Assembly (NCBI RefSeq): GCF_007004665.1
Contig: NZ_ML660054.1
Location: forward strand, 434,001-498,000
Direction: 5' to 3'
From: Denitrobaculum tricleocarpae
GTDB taxonomy: Bacteria > Pseudomonadota > Alphaproteobacteria > Kiloniellales > Kiloniellaceae
DNA: 64,000 nt
The translations under genes and the position numbers were made by a program. Positions within the stretch are counted from its first letter, which is position 1; each line of letters begins with the position of its first letter. Shown here piece by piece: positions 27,959-37,396 of the stretch. A model generated the notes under the pieces. It worked only from the letters and a program-made list of their open reading frames with translations. It did not search any database and was not told the origin of the DNA.

Positions 27959-28023
27959 AACGAGAGAAATCCAGTGCTATCAATGCTGCCTGAACGCAGA
28001 GGCTTACATCAGGCGGCCAAGAG

Positions 28024-29244
28024 TCACAATCCCTGCATCAAGGTGAAGATAATTCCTTCCCGCAAACCGCGGTCCGCCACCCGCAGCCGGTCCACCGGCC
28101 AGGTCCTGCAGAGGGCGTCCAGGATCGCACAGCCTGCCACGACCAGATCGGCTCTGTGGCGGCCGATACAGGGGTGGGCAACCCGTTCATCATAGCTCAT
28201 GGCGGCAACGCGCCTGTTCAGGCCTTCGACTGAATCCAGCGACAGATAACAGCCGTCGACTCGGCGCCGGTCGTAGCGGGCCAGATCTTTCTTAATGCCA
28301 ACCAGGGTCGTGACCGTGCCCGACGTGCCAAGCATCTGAACCTTTCGGCCCGTCACGGACCCCAGTATCCCGTTCTCCCGTTCAAAGGGGTCAAGAGAGT
28401 CCAGGACATCAGCCACCATCTTCCGGTAGCTCGTTTCCGAGATGTCGCCTCCACCATAGCGCTCAGCCAGATTGGTCACACCCATGGGCAGGGATTTCCA
28501 GGCCAGCACTTTGGGATGGATGGCTTGGCCATGCCGGATCGGCGAACGTCGTCCCGGCCTCACCGCCGAAGCGTTTTGGGCATCTGTAGCGTTACCCGGG
28601 CGGGCGTGACCATTTGGATGCCCGGGCAGTGCAACCCAGCAGACCTCGGTGCTGCCGCCACCGATATCGAAAACCAGCGCCGTCTCAACGTCCGGGTCGA
28701 AGAGCGGCGCACAGCCGTAGACGGCAAGCCGGGTCTCCTCACGGCTCGAGATCACTTCCAGCTTCAAACCAAACTCTGCTTCGACCCGGTCGCGAAAGGC
28801 CGGATAGTTGACGGCGCGCCGGCAGGCCGCGGTCGCAACGCAGCGCGCCTCTGTTACACCAAGGCGTTGCATTTTGCTCGAACAGATCTTTAAGGCGCGC
28901 AAAGTGCGCTCCATTGCGGCTTCGGACAAAACGTCCGAATGGCTCAGACCCTCTCCCAAGCGGACCACTCGGGAAAAACTATCGACCACGCGATAGCCCT
29001 GCCGCGCTGGTTTGGCCACCAGCAAACGGCAATTATTGGTTCCAAGATCCAGCGCACCGAAGACCCTGCCCCGGATCCCTCGGCCAGGTTTTTGCTTCAG
29101 CGTCGCAGCGGCATCGATTCTCCCGATGCCGACACGCTCTTCCGTGCCGGTTCCAGCGCCATTCTCTGCGCCGGCATCCACGACAGTTTCTGCGCCGGAC
29201 CGGGCACACGCAACGCTCGTCCGGCTTTGTGAGTCAGCGCTCAC
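28024..29244 (-). CDS. Ppx/GppA family phosphatase
   Basis: Exopolyphosphatase/guanosine pentaphosphatase of the ASKHA superfamily. The phosphate-1 loop FGALDLGTNNCRLL, the phosphate-2 loop VFDIGGGSTEVCW and TSGTVTTL are visible. An insert rich in Arg, Gly and Ala (around GNATDAQNASAVRPGRRSP) is unusual. The start is uncertain: the longest frame begins with a TTG at 29280, while the GTG at 29244 is given here. Either way a low-complexity N-terminal extension of about 60 residues precedes the domain. Whether polyphosphate or pppGpp is hydrolysed is not decided by the sequence. It is paired with rlmE. Confidence 0.87.
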   Translation of the reverse strand: MSADSQSRTSVACARSGAETVVDAGAENGAGTGTEERVGIGRIDAAATLKQKPGRGIRGRVFGALDLGTNNCRLLVAKPARQGYRVVDSFSRVVRLGEGLSHSDVLSEAAMERTLRALKICSSKMQRLGVTEARCVATAACRRAVNYPAFRDRVEAEFGLKLEVISSREETRLAVYGCAPLFDPDVETALVFDIGGGSTEVCWVALPGHPNGHARPGNATDAQNASAVRPGRRSPIRHGQAIHPKVLAWKSLPMGVTNLAERYGGGDISETSYRKMVADVLDSLDPFERENGILGSVTGRKVQMLGTSGTVTTLVGIKKDLARYDRRRVDGCYLSLDSVEGLNRRVAAMSYDERVAHPCIGRHRADLVVAGCAILDALCRTWPVDRLRVADRGLREGIIFTLMQGL

Positions 29245-29415
29245 GCCCCCGTACTTGGCCTCAACAATCCAGCCTCCCAACGTTCATCGACGGCGGTTCT
29301 ATCGCGACCGCCTTTACGCCAGTTTAACCCCAGCGGCCTAAAACAAGCCAGCGTCTCTGCACGCAGGCTGCCGAAAGTACAAAGTAAGGAAATTTCAAAC
29401 GCTGCAGAAAAGCGG

Positions 29416-29444
29416 TTGAAAGCGCGGCGGACTGGGACTACATA
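29416..29444 (+). promoter_or_regulatory. Probable sigma-70 promoter of tRNA-Gln
   Basis: TTGAAA at 29416-29421 and TACATA at 29439-29444 are separated by 17 bases, the ideal spacing. The tRNA starts about 45 bases after the -10 end, leaving a short 5' leader for RNase P. No other gene on this strand is near. Confidence 0.5.
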
Positions 29445-29495
29445 GGGGCCGCACATCGATTGATCGCCCATTCATTGAAACCGGGCCATCTTCGT

Positions 29496-29569
29496 TGGGG
29501 GATAGTTTAGCGGTAGAACTCTCGGCTCTGACCCGAGCAGCCCTGGTTCGAATCCAGGTCCCCCAGCCA
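29496..29569 (+). tRNA. tRNA-Gln (anticodon CTG)
   Basis: A 74-base tRNA. The acceptor stem TGGGGGA pairs with TCCCCCA, with discriminator G and an encoded CCA. The anticodon stem CTCGG/CCGAG encloses loop CTCTGAC with anticodon CTG, read as Gln (CAG codons). The T arm CCTGG-TTCGAAT-CCAGG is perfect. The weak U1-A72 pair is typical of tRNA-Gln. The second-type GluRS gene in this window may be the enzyme that charges tRNA-Gln in the indirect pathway. Confidence 0.97.
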
Positions 29570-29726
29570 GAAACTCTCTAAACTCTGGTTCTATTGAGCT
29601 CCAAGCAGGCTATTCGTGCTTTCAAAGCAATCGCACACGCCGGACCCTATAACCTGAGATTGAAAATGACAAAGACAAGCTGCGCCGATATGCTCGCGGC
29701 GTTTTAAATCAGCGTTCGGAAAATCT

Positions 29727-30665
29727 GTGGAATACATGCGGAGTGGGACCGCCCGGTTACTATCGGTGGTGGATGATACGACCATTGGTTTCTGGGATTG
29801 GGTGCTTGCCGGTATCGTTCTTGTTACCGGTTATACTGCGTTGCTCGTCGTGGCTTGGGGATTTATCGGTCATTCTTATAACGAAGGTCCGCTCTCGTTC
29901 TTAATTATCGGAGGAGCTGATAACGCGCGAGGGATTGCTTTATTACAGACAGCCGTCGCTTTCGCCTTTTACACATCTCTACTACCAGTTGTCGCCATTA
30001 GCCTGTCGTTTTTGGGCCTGAACGTGGCTGGCATCGTTGCACCAGGTAGAAAGCCGATGTGGCACTTGGTTGCAAAGACTGCGATCCTCGTCTTCGTGTT
30101 CATAACCGCTCTAGGTTTTGTAGAAATCTGGATTTATTACAATCCAGACGACGTGGAGTTTGACCCGCTTCCATTTCGAGCCTTTGGCTATTTACCTGCG
30201 ATCATGTTGTTCATAGCGTTTCAGGCAACAACGGAAGAACTCTTTTTTCGCGGTTTCGTAATTCAACTGATCGGTCGCTGGACTAAATCATGGTTTATTA
30301 TCTTGATCTCGGTCACAGCGTTATTCCTGTTTTTCCACCTTGCCAATCCTGAAATCGAGATCTTTGGCTGGTTTGCCTATCTTCATTATATTTTGGCTGG
30401 CCTTCTTTTTACAGGAGTTGCTCTCGTAACGGGGCGCTTGGAGTACTCAATCGGTCTTCACATTGGATGGAACTGGAATCTGCTCATTTTTGACACAAGG
30501 TCTGCGGAAGCACTTGATCTTTATTACGGTGTTGGAGCAATCGTTTACACTGGAGATCTCTCCGTAGCGACTATCGACGCATTGAGTTTCGTACTGATTC
30601 ATATTGTCCTCTTCTTGTTTTGTCTTCTGATCCATTTTCGCTACGTTGAACCTAAGGCCTTGTAG
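29727..30665 (+). CDS. CPBP family intramembrane (CAAX-type) metalloprotease
   Basis: A 312-aa membrane protein with about eight hydrophobic helices. The CPBP/Abi motifs are present: ATTEELFFRGFV (EExxxR), FHLANPEIEIFG (second metal His) and GLHIGWNW (third His). Known relatives cleave prenylated peptides or are involved in bacteriocin immunity; no peptide or bacteriocin gene is seen nearby. The start is either the GTG at 29727 or the ATG at 29736, neither with a strong ribosome site. The composition is more AT-rich than the flanking genes, and it follows a tRNA gene, a common integration point, but no integrase or repeated tRNA end was found. Confidence 0.85.
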   Translation: MEYMRSGTARLLSVVDDTTIGFWDWVLAGIVLVTGYTALLVVAWGFIGHSYNEGPLSFLIIGGADNARGIALLQTAVAFAFYTSLLPVVAISLSFLGLNVAGIVAPGRKPMWHLVAKTAILVFVFITALGFVEIWIYYNPDDVEFDPLPFRAFGYLPAIMLFIAFQATTEELFFRGFVIQLIGRWTKSWFIILISVTALFLFFHLANPEIEIFGWFAYLHYILAGLLFTGVALVTGRLEYSIGLHIGWNWNLLIFDTRSAEALDLYYGVGAIVYTGDLSVATIDALSFVLIHIVLFLFCLLIHFRYVEPKAL

Positions 30666-30754
30666 CCTTTTCCCCCGCCCGACCTTGACAAAGCCCCGCC
30701 CGCCCGCTTGTTTGGCGCCAGTTTCTCCAGCCTGAAAAAACGGAACCGCACCGC

Positions 30755-32056
30755 ATGTCTATCCCCCGCTACAGCCGCCCTGAAATGACCCGCATCTGGG
30801 AGCCGGAAAACCGCTTTCACATCTGGTTCGAGATCGAGGCTCATGCCTGTGACGCGCAGGCTGAACTGGGCGTGATCCCGAAGGACGCCGCCAAGGCGGT
30901 TTGGGACCGGGGTGCTTTCGAAGTTGCGCGGATCGACGAGATCGAGCGGGAAACCAGGCACGACGTCATCGCCTTTCTGACTAATCTGGCCGAGCATGTG
31001 GGACCGGAAGCGCGCTTCGTCCATCAGGGCATGACTTCATCCGACGTGCTCGATACCTGCCTCGCGGTCCAGCTGACCCAGGCCACCGACATCCTGCTGG
31101 CCGACATGGACCGGGTTCTGGCGGCCCTCAAGAAACGGGCGCTGGAGCACAAGGATACGGTCTGCCTCGGCCGCAGTCATGGCATTCACGCGGAGCCCAC
31201 GACCTTCGGGCTCAAGCTCGCCACCCACTACGCGGCCTTTAAGCGCGGACGCGAACGGCTGGTTCAGGCGCGTAAGGAAATCGCCACCTGCGCCATCTCG
31301 GGCGCGGTCGGCACCTTCGCCAACATCGACCCCGCGGTCGAAGCCCACGTTGCCAAGAAGATGGGCCTAGAGGTCGAACCGATCTCCACGCAGGTCATTC
31401 CCAGAGACCGGCATGCCGCCTTCTTCGCGACTCTCGGGGTCATCGCCAGCTCGCTGGAAAACCTGGCCGTTGAAATCCGGCACCTGCAGCGGACCGAGGT
31501 CCGCGAAGCGGAAGAGTTTTTCGCACCGGGTCAAAAGGGGTCTTCAGCCATGCCCCACAAGCGCAACCCGATCCTGACCGAAAACCTGACCGGTCTGGCG
31601 CGCGTCGTCCGCGCCGCCGTCACGCCGGCTTTCGAGAATGTGGCGCTGTGGCACGAACGGGACATTTCGCATTCCTCCGTCGAGCGGGTCTTCGGCCCCG
31701 ACGCCACCATCACGCTGGACTTCGCCCTCTCGCGGATGGCCGGTGTCATCGAGAAGATGTACATCTACCCGGAGAACATGCAGAAGAATCTGGATCAGCT
31801 CGGCGGCCTCGTGCATTCCCAGCGGGTCCTGCTGGCCCTGACCCAAGCGGGGATCAGCCGCGAGGATGCCTATCTGATCGTACAGCGCAATGCCATGAAG
31901 GTCTGGCAGGAATCGGCTGATTTTCTGAGCCTGCTGCGCGCCGATGCCGATGTGGCGGGCAAGATGGACGACGGCGAACTGGAAGCCTGCTTCGACGACA
32001 GCTATCACACCAGGCGGGTGGACGTGATCTTCGAGCGGGTCTTCGGATCGGATTGA
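30755..32056 (+). CDS. purB: Adenylosuccinate lyase
   Basis: Acts twice in purine synthesis: SAICAR to AICAR, and adenylosuccinate to AMP. The 433-aa fumarase/aspartase-superfamily protein begins IPRYSRPEMTRIWEPENRF and has the catalytic-His segment GRSHGIHAEPTTFGLK and the flexible signature loop GSSAMPHKRNPI, with the general-base Ser. Length and helices fit the Bacillus-type enzyme. A strong bidirectional terminator follows, then a convergent DUF1476 gene. Confidence 0.98.
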   Translation: MSIPRYSRPEMTRIWEPENRFHIWFEIEAHACDAQAELGVIPKDAAKAVWDRGAFEVARIDEIERETRHDVIAFLTNLAEHVGPEARFVHQGMTSSDVLDTCLAVQLTQATDILLADMDRVLAALKKRALEHKDTVCLGRSHGIHAEPTTFGLKLATHYAAFKRGRERLVQARKEIATCAISGAVGTFANIDPAVEAHVAKKMGLEVEPISTQVIPRDRHAAFFATLGVIASSLENLAVEIRHLQRTEVREAEEFFAPGQKGSSAMPHKRNPILTENLTGLARVVRAAVTPAFENVALWHERDISHSSVERVFGPDATITLDFALSRMAGVIEKMYIYPENMQKNLDQLGGLVHSQRVLLALTQAGISREDAYLIVQRNAMKVWQESADFLSLLRADADVAGKMDDGELEACFDDSYHTRRVDVIFERVFGSD

Positions 32057-32172
32057 TCACAGGACGCGCTGAGAACTTCAACAGGCAACAAGAGGGACTT
32101 GCAGTTCCAGCTGAGAGAATTCGTCCACGCGGCCGTTTTCCGCCTTAATCACGGTCCTGCCAAGAGTGCGCA

Positions 32173-32220
32173 GAAAAGAAAAGAGCCACCGGTGTCACAC
32201 CGATGGCTCTTTTCTTTTTC
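32173..32220. terminator. Bidirectional terminator between purB and the DUF1476 gene
   Basis: AAAAGAGCCA, then CGGTGT-CA-CACCG, then TGGCTCTTTT form a long stem, with A-runs on the left and T-runs on the right, so it can stop transcription from both convergent genes. Confidence 0.88.
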
Positions 32221-32235
32221 ATCCGAACGCGGCCG

Positions 32236-32556
32236 CTATTCGGCCATGACTTGCTCTTTGGCCGCGGCAATCATCTCTTCCATCTTCTTGTCGAGCTGAT
32301 GGGCTGAGATATTGACTGACTTCTCGCTAAAATCGGCCAGAATTTTACGCTTCACATCATCATCGCCCGGCTCTTCCATATCGGCCATGACGACTTCCTT
32401 GGCGTAGGCATCGGCATCGCCGCCGCTGAGGCCCATTTGCTCGGCGGCCCAAAGTCCAACCAGCTTGTTGCGGCGCGCTTCGACCTTGAACTGCAATTCC
32501 TGATCGTGCTTATATTTGTCTTCGAACGCTTTCTCGCGTTCACTGAAGGTGCTCAT
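32236..32556 (-). CDS. DUF1476 protein, zeta-type inhibitor of F1-ATPase
   Basis: A 106-aa, highly charged helical protein. It starts with FSEREKAFEDKYKHDQELQFKVEARRNKLVGLWAAE (in parts) and has GLSGGDADAYAKEVV and MADMEEPGDDDVKRKI, the DUF1476 signature. In Paracoccus the family member is the zeta subunit, which blocks ATP hydrolysis by F1FO-ATPase through its N-terminus. The function is taken from that family. The gene is monocistronic and convergent with purB; DUF1476 near purB/purC is frequent in alphaproteobacteria. Confidence 0.92.
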   Translation of the reverse strand: MSTFSEREKAFEDKYKHDQELQFKVEARRNKLVGLWAAEQMGLSGGDADAYAKEVVMADMEEPGDDDVKRKILADFSEKSVNISAHQLDKKMEEMIAAAKEQVMAE

Positions 32557-32721
32557 CTCGCCGTCTCTCCTCGCTGCTTAAGTGTGACTGCCGCGGACAT
32601 TCGCTTCGCAGCGGTCACAGGTGTTAGGCGTTTAGGTCTTTTCTCACATATAGTCATTAAACAACTTCAGGAAAACCGATTTGCGCTCTGATTCTCCAGT
32701 TTTAATGGATGCACTTTTATA

Positions 32722-33534
32722 ATGTGCACCGCTGTCATTCTCCGGCGGCCCGGACAGAAGTGGCCGCTTCTTTTTGCAGGCAATCGCGACGAAATGCGGG
32801 ATCGCCCCTCGGCGGCCCCGGCAAAGCATTGGAACGACCGGCCTTCCGTGGTCGGCGGCCTGGACAAAACAGCAGGAGGAACCTGGCTCGCGGTCAACGA
32901 ACATGGCCTTCTTGCCAGCGTTCTCAACCGGATCGGCAGCCTGGGGCCGCAGGACGGCAAACGCAGCCGCGGCGAGCTGGTGCTGGAAGCCATGGAGCAC
33001 AGCGACGCCGAAACCGCGGCGGACGCGCTCTCCAACCTCAATCCCGCGGCCTACCGCAGTTTTAATCTGATCGTCGCAGACAACCGGGACGCCTTCTGGC
33101 TCAGGAACATGGGCAGGGAAAACACCCGCCAAGTCGAGTGCTTTCCGATCCCCGAGGGCCTCTCGATGATCTCGGCCTACGACCTGAACGATCCGGAATC
33201 TGCCCGTAGCCGGCAGCATCTGAGAGACTTCCAGGATGCCGAAGCACCGGATCCGGAGTCCGATGCGCGCAATGACGGCAACTTCATGCCCAGCGGCTGG
33301 GAGACCTGGCATCGTCTCTTGCGCCGCGACGCGAGCGCTTCAGGCGGCGATCCCTACGCCGCCATGTCCGTTCAGTTGGACAACGGCTTCGAGACCGTTT
33401 CGAGCTCGCTGATTGCGCTACCCTCCGCCGAGTATCATAGCCAAGAGCCTGAAAAGGCGCGTATCCGTTGGCTCTATGCCGACGGATCTCCGCGCACCAC
33501 TTCTTACAAACCACTCCAACTGGACGACGCGTGA
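32722..33534 (+). CDS. NRDE family protein (TANGO2-like, predicted Ntn hydrolase)
   Basis: A 270-aa protein starting MCTAVIL, with the family-naming motif in FAGNRDE at residues ~19-25 and WLAVNEHGLLASVLNR downstream. NRDE/TANGO2 proteins have an Ntn-hydrolase-like fold in which Cys2 would become the N-terminal nucleophile after Met removal. The bacterial substrate is not known; the eukaryotic relative is tied to Golgi organisation and metabolism. Its stop codon overlaps the GTG start of a DMT transporter (GTGA), so the two are translationally coupled. Confidence 0.9.
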   Translation: MCTAVILRRPGQKWPLLFAGNRDEMRDRPSAAPAKHWNDRPSVVGGLDKTAGGTWLAVNEHGLLASVLNRIGSLGPQDGKRSRGELVLEAMEHSDAETAADALSNLNPAAYRSFNLIVADNRDAFWLRNMGRENTRQVECFPIPEGLSMISAYDLNDPESARSRQHLRDFQDAEAPDPESDARNDGNFMPSGWETWHRLLRRDASASGGDPYAAMSVQLDNGFETVSSSLIALPSAEYHSQEPEKARIRWLYADGSPRTTSYKPLQLDDA

Positions 33535-34421
33535 GGGCGCAGCGCATATCCCTCGGATCGATTTCGCCTTTCAAGGGCGTAGTTTGCATGATCGGCGCAG
33601 GCTTTTTCCTCACCCTCAACGACGCGGTGCTCAAATGGCTGACCGGGGATTACCCCGTTGGCCAGATTATGTTCCTGCGCGGCGTGTTCGTCTTTCTGCC
33701 CATCGCGTTCTTCGTTTGGCAGGCTGGTGGAGCGAAAAGCCTCCGCGTCAGACGCATCCAGCCTCACCTGCTGCGCGGCGCTCTGATGGTTGCCGGAACT
33801 TTCCTGTTCATCAACGGCCTGCGCCACCTGCCCTTTGCCGACGCCATCTCGATTACCTTTGCCGGACCGCTCTTCGTCACCGCACTGGCCGCCCCACTGC
33901 TGGGTGAGGTGATCCGCTGGCGGCGCTGGCTGGCTGTGATCATCGGCTTTATCGGCGTTCTGATCATCATCCGGCCCACGAGCGAGGTGGCGCAATGGGC
34001 CGCGATATTTCCGCTGGCCGCCAGCGTCACCGGCGCTTTGCGGGATATCCTGACACGGAAGATGTCGCAGCATGACAGCTCGGTCGCGGTCATGTTCTAT
34101 TCTACGCTGGCGGTGACGTTCGCAGGCGGCATGACTTTCTTAGGCGGCTGGGCACCGGTTCAAACTTCAGATCTCGGCCTCTTCCTGCTGTGCGGCATCC
34201 TGCTTGGTTTCGCCCATTTCCTCATGATCGAGGCCTTTCGGCTCGCCGAGGCTGCTCTTGTGGTTCCCTTTAAATACGTCAGCCTGCTGTGGGCCGTTCT
34301 GCTTGGACTGGTCATCTGGGGCGACATTCCCGACGGCTGGACCTTCGCGGGCGCCGGTGTGGTTGTCGCCAGTGGCCTCTATATTCTACACCGCGAAAGA
34401 ATCAGAAAAACAAAGACTTAA
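33531..34421 (+). CDS. DMT superfamily (EamA-type) transporter
   Basis: A 296-aa membrane protein with ten predicted helices in two EamA halves. MIGAGFFLTLNDAVLKWL starts the first and ASVTGALRDILTRKM the second, with a basic C-terminal tail. The start is the GTG at 33531, which overlaps the NRDE stop; an earlier TTG in frame lies inside the NRDE gene and is less likely. The substrate is unknown; EamA proteins commonly export metabolites or amino acids. An inverted repeat between this gene and purC may end the transcript. Confidence 0.88.
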   Translation: MRAQRISLGSISPFKGVVCMIGAGFFLTLNDAVLKWLTGDYPVGQIMFLRGVFVFLPIAFFVWQAGGAKSLRVRRIQPHLLRGALMVAGTFLFINGLRHLPFADAISITFAGPLFVTALAAPLLGEVIRWRRWLAVIIGFIGVLIIIRPTSEVAQWAAIFPLAASVTGALRDILTRKMSQHDSSVAVMFYSTLAVTFAGGMTFLGGWAPVQTSDLGLFLLCGILLGFAHFLMIEAFRLAEAALVVPFKYVSLLWAVLLGLVIWGDIPDGWTFAGAGVVVASGLYILHRERIRKTKT

Positions 34422-34438
34422 ACCTCCAGCCAATCTCA

Positions 34439-34475
34439 GCCCGGCACCGCTTCCAACAGCCCATTTGTGCCGGGC
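34439..34475. repeat. Inverted repeat between the DMT gene and purC
   Basis: GCCCGGCAC at 34439-34447 pairs perfectly with GTGCCGGGC at 34467-34475 around a 19-base loop. No T-run follows on either strand, so it is not a standard terminator. It may be a weak terminator for the DMT gene or part of the purC leader. Confidence 0.5.
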
Positions 34476-34595
34476 CGGATCACCTGCTATATGGTGCTCC
34501 CCGTCATGGTCGATTGCCGTTACAAACCGGTCGTTCTACAGCGCTACCGGCTGGATTTCGAACCAGGGCGAACCTTTCCCGATCGGACAAAAAAG

Positions 34596-35357
34596 ATGCG
34601 ACGCAGACGGATATATGAGGGTAAAGCCAAGGTCCTTTTCGAGGGTCCCGAGCCCGGCACGGTAGTGCAGTATTTCAAGGATGATGCAACGGCCTTCAAT
34701 AACCAGAAGAAGGGCACCATCACCGGCAAAGGGGTTCTGAACAACCGTATCTCCGAACACCTGATGCTGCGTCTGGCGGAAATCGGTATCCCGACCCACT
34801 TCGTACGGCGCCTCAACATGCGCGAACAACTGGTCCGCGAAGTCGAGATTATTCCCATCGAAGTGGTGGTGCGGAATGTCGCCGCAGGCACGATCTGCAA
34901 ACGACTGGGTGTCGAGGAAGGCACGCCGCTGCCCCGCTCCATCGTCGAGTACTACCTGAAGAACGACGAGCTCGGAGACCCGCTGGTCTCTGAAGAGCAT
35001 GTGACGGCCTTTGGCTGGGCCTCGACCCAGGATCTCGACGAAATGATGCAGTATGCTCTGCGCTCCAACGATTTCCTGACCGGCCTTTTTTACGGCATCG
35101 GAATGAAACTGGTGGATTTCAAACTGGAATTCGGCCGGCTTTGGGACGAGGAAGAAATGCGCATTGTCCTGGCCGACGAAATCAGCCCGGACTCCTGCCG
35201 TCTCTGGGATATCAACACCAATGAAAAGCTGGACAAGGACCGCTTTCGCAAAGACCTCGGCAAGGTTGAAGAGGCCTATCAGGAGGTGGCGCGCCGCTTA
35301 GGAGTCCTGCCCGAGGCCGGGCCGGTTGATATGCAAGGCCCCCAGGTCATGCAGTAA
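34596..35357 (+). CDS. purC: SAICAR synthetase (PurC)
   Basis: Joins CAIR and aspartate with ATP to form SAICAR. The family sequence begins [20 protein letters not shown], so the ATG at 34596 is chosen; earlier in-frame ATGs at 34467-34506 would add about 43 unrelated residues. The 253-aa length matches the family. Other motifs are [28 protein letters not shown] and [11 protein letters not shown] (catalytic Asp region). A terminator-like hairpin lies just past the stop. Confidence 0.96.
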   Translation: MRRRRIYEGKAKVLFEGPEPGTVVQYFKDDATAFNNQKKGTITGKGVLNNRISEHLMLRLAEIGIPTHFVRRLNMREQLVREVEIIPIEVVVRNVAAGTICKRLGVEEGTPLPRSIVEYYLKNDELGDPLVSEEHVTAFGWASTQDLDEMMQYALRSNDFLTGLFYGIGMKLVDFKLEFGRLWDEEEMRIVLADEISPDSCRLWDINTNEKLDKDRFRKDLGKVEEAYQEVARRLGVLPEAGPVDMQGPQVMQ

Positions 35358-35363
35358 TGAGCA

Positions 35364-35390
35364 GGGCCGACCAGGGTCGGCCCTTTGCCC
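35364..35390 (+). terminator. Terminator after purC
   Basis: GGGCCGACC and GGTCGGCCC form an 8-9 bp GC stem within seven bases of the purC stop, followed by TTTGCCCTTT. The T-run is interrupted, so efficiency is uncertain. Confidence 0.55.
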
Positions 35391-35570
35391 TTTGACGCGC
35401 TCACGCCCCGGCAAAACCCCGTGATTGCGGCTATTCTTGGCATGGTTAAACCGGCATTTACCCTAGATTAAGGCAAGGCATCTTAGTTTATGCCGATTAT
35501 GCCTGTACGAATGTTCGCTCAAATGCGGTTTGACGAAGGTTCGCACTGAACTCCTTGCCGTTGGGTACCG

Positions 35571-36734
35571 ATGTCACAGCCTTCCCTTCTCCAGCTCGCG
35601 GTCTCAGACGGGACACCGCTACGATCCCTCGTGACAGCCCTCGTCGTCGGTCCGGTCCTGACGGCGATCAACCAGGGTGACGCCATCCTGGCCGGAGCCG
35701 GACTCGATTTTGGAAAAGCCGCGCTGACCTTTGTCGTCCCCTTCGTCGTCGCGACGGCCGGAGCGGTTCAGGCGAAGCGTTCAGGCGCTTTGCAGCGTTC
35801 TTCTGATGCGCCGTCGCCAAACCACGCAGCCAGCGCCTCTGCCGAGCCGCCAGTCACACCCGCGCCACAGCGCGGCACTCTCGTTGATTCTGGCCATTCC
35901 AGGCCCACCCTCCATCCCGGTTTGCTGACTGAGGCCAGTGAGATGGTCGGGACGATCAAGGGCAACGCCGTCAAGGTCAACACCGCATCCAAGGCCAGAA
36001 TCGCCTTCATCACCGACCTGATCACGGCGTCGCAGGACGTAAAAAGCGAGGTCGGCGCCATCCAGGATCTTGCCTCCGCCATCGACAGCAGCCTGCATGC
36101 CGCCCACCAAAATGCCGGCGAAGTTGTCATTCATGCCCGCAGTATTGCCTCCAACGCGGAAGAAGGCGTGACCCTCTCGGACAACGTCGTCACCTCCATC
36201 AATCGGCTGCAAGAAGACTTCAGCCAGATTACGGAGATTTCCCAGGGGATCGGCGCTATTGCCAAACAGACCAACCTGCTGGCCCTGAACGCGACCATCG
36301 AGGCGACCCGTGCCGGGGACGCCGGCAAGGGCTTTGCCGTCGTTGCCGCAGAGGTAAAGACCCTCGCCAATAACGCGGGACAGTCCGCCGAACAGATAAA
36401 CGGCGTCCTGGGCGATCTTTCACAGAGTATCGATGAGGTTCTCAAGCACCTGGAACAGCTCTCAAAGAATCTCAAACACGCGCTGGAAGCCAGTGCGCAG
36501 GGCCAGTCCCAGACCGGAAAAATCTCCGAAGCCATTGACGAAGCGGTTAATGTGGCCAAGCAGACCGCCAGCCAGGCCGGCGCCCAGGCCGAACGTTTCA
36601 GTTCGGTCGCCGATCGCCTCGATCAGATCAAGCAGGATGCGGAAGCCGCCGTCACGGGTTCGGGCAAGAACATCGAGCTGACAGACGGTGTTCTCGATAA
36701 GCTGGAAGCCGCGAAACGCCAGATGTCCGCCTAA
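35571..36734 (+). CDS. NrtS-like membrane domain fused to a methyl-accepting chemotaxis signalling domain
   Basis: A 387-aa protein. Residues 1-66 hold two hydrophobic helices with [22 protein letters not shown] and [17 protein letters not shown], the pattern of NrtS, a very small nitrate/nitrite transport protein. A Pro/Ala-rich linker follows, then a cytoplasmic coiled coil at ~130-385 with the MCP hairpin tip ([40 protein letters not shown], read in parts). No periplasmic sensor or HAMP domain is present. Chemotaxis or adaptation control by nitrate is my inference; the fused NrtS-like part could be a sensor or only an anchor. No che genes are in the window. Confidence 0.85.
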   Translation: MSQPSLLQLAVSDGTPLRSLVTALVVGPVLTAINQGDAILAGAGLDFGKAALTFVVPFVVATAGAVQAKRSGALQRSSDAPSPNHAASASAEPPVTPAPQRGTLVDSGHSRPTLHPGLLTEASEMVGTIKGNAVKVNTASKARIAFITDLITASQDVKSEVGAIQDLASAIDSSLHAAHQNAGEVVIHARSIASNAEEGVTLSDNVVTSINRLQEDFSQITEISQGIGAIAKQTNLLALNATIEATRAGDAGKGFAVVAAEVKTLANNAGQSAEQINGVLGDLSQSIDEVLKHLEQLSKNLKHALEASAQGQSQTGKISEAIDEAVNVAKQTASQAGAQAERFSSVADRLDQIKQDAEAAVTGSGKNIELTDGVLDKLEAAKRQMSA

Positions 36735-36778
36735 TCCAATATATGGAGAACGCAGATTTCCGGTTTACTATCAGACCT

Positions 36779-37396
36779 TTAATTGGATTTTTTGACTTTT
36801 CGCTCAAGTGCGTCGGTCAGTCCGTCGACACCTCTGTTGGCCGCCACTCCGGCAAACTCGTCGCGGTAGGTTTTGGCCTGACTGACGCCTTCCACCATGA
36901 CATCGGTAATCTCATAGTTTCCGCTCTCGTCCGAGACAATCCAGGAAAGACTGAGCGGCTCACCCGAGGTATTTTCGATGTAGGTTGCGACACTGCTTCG
37001 CCCCGCCCCCTGTTCCCTCGCCGAGGTCACCGCGAAACTCTTGGGGCCCGCATCGGTCACCAGACGTAAATAGGCGGCAACCAGATAATCCGAAAAGACG
37101 TCCTGGAATCGGGCACGCTCGTCTGCGCTGGCCTTCTCCCATTGCCCGGCAACGACGTATTCAGAAATTCGTTCGATCCCAACGCCATTGCGCAAAACGG
37201 CATCCAAAGCCTCTTTGCGGGAATCCGCGGTCATATCCTCCGCGGCGACGATGGAGATCACCTGATCGCCCATGTCTTGCACGAACTTCGCTGCGCCCTC
37301 GTCCGCCGCCTGCGCCCCGGCACTGGTCGCGGAAAGCATGAGCAACAGGTATGCCATCAAGATTGAAGTTACGGGTGAAATTACGGGCCGTGTCAT
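36779..37396 (-). CDS. MlaC-type phospholipid-binding periplasmic protein
   Basis: The start at 37396 has GGAG about eight bases upstream and gives a 205-aa protein with a signal peptide ending ATSAGAQA. The mature part has the MlaC/Ttg2D fold: a helical start with FVQDMGDQVISIV, then ISEYVVAGQWEKASADERARFQDVFSDYL, and strand segments ending YRDEFAGV. MlaC ferries phospholipids between the outer membrane and the MlaFEDB transporter. No other mla genes are nearby, so a hopanoid- or lipid-related paralogue is also possible. It is divergent from purS across a 299-bp region with palindromes. Confidence 0.86.
   Translation of the reverse strand: MTRPVISPVTSILMAYLLLMLSATSAGAQAADEGAAKFVQDMGDQVISIVAAEDMTADSRKEALDAVLRNGVGIERISEYVVAGQWEKASADERARFQDVFSDYLVAAYLRLVTDAGPKSFAVTSAREQGAGRSSVATYIENTSGEPLSLSWIVSDESGNYEITDVMVEGVSQAKTYRDEFAGVAANRGVDGLTDALERKVKKSN

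Noticed and set aside
29496-29726. att-site duplication at tRNA-Gln
   Set aside because: I looked for a repeat of the tRNA 3' end (GGTTCGAATCC) downstream and found none before the CPBP gene or near purB.
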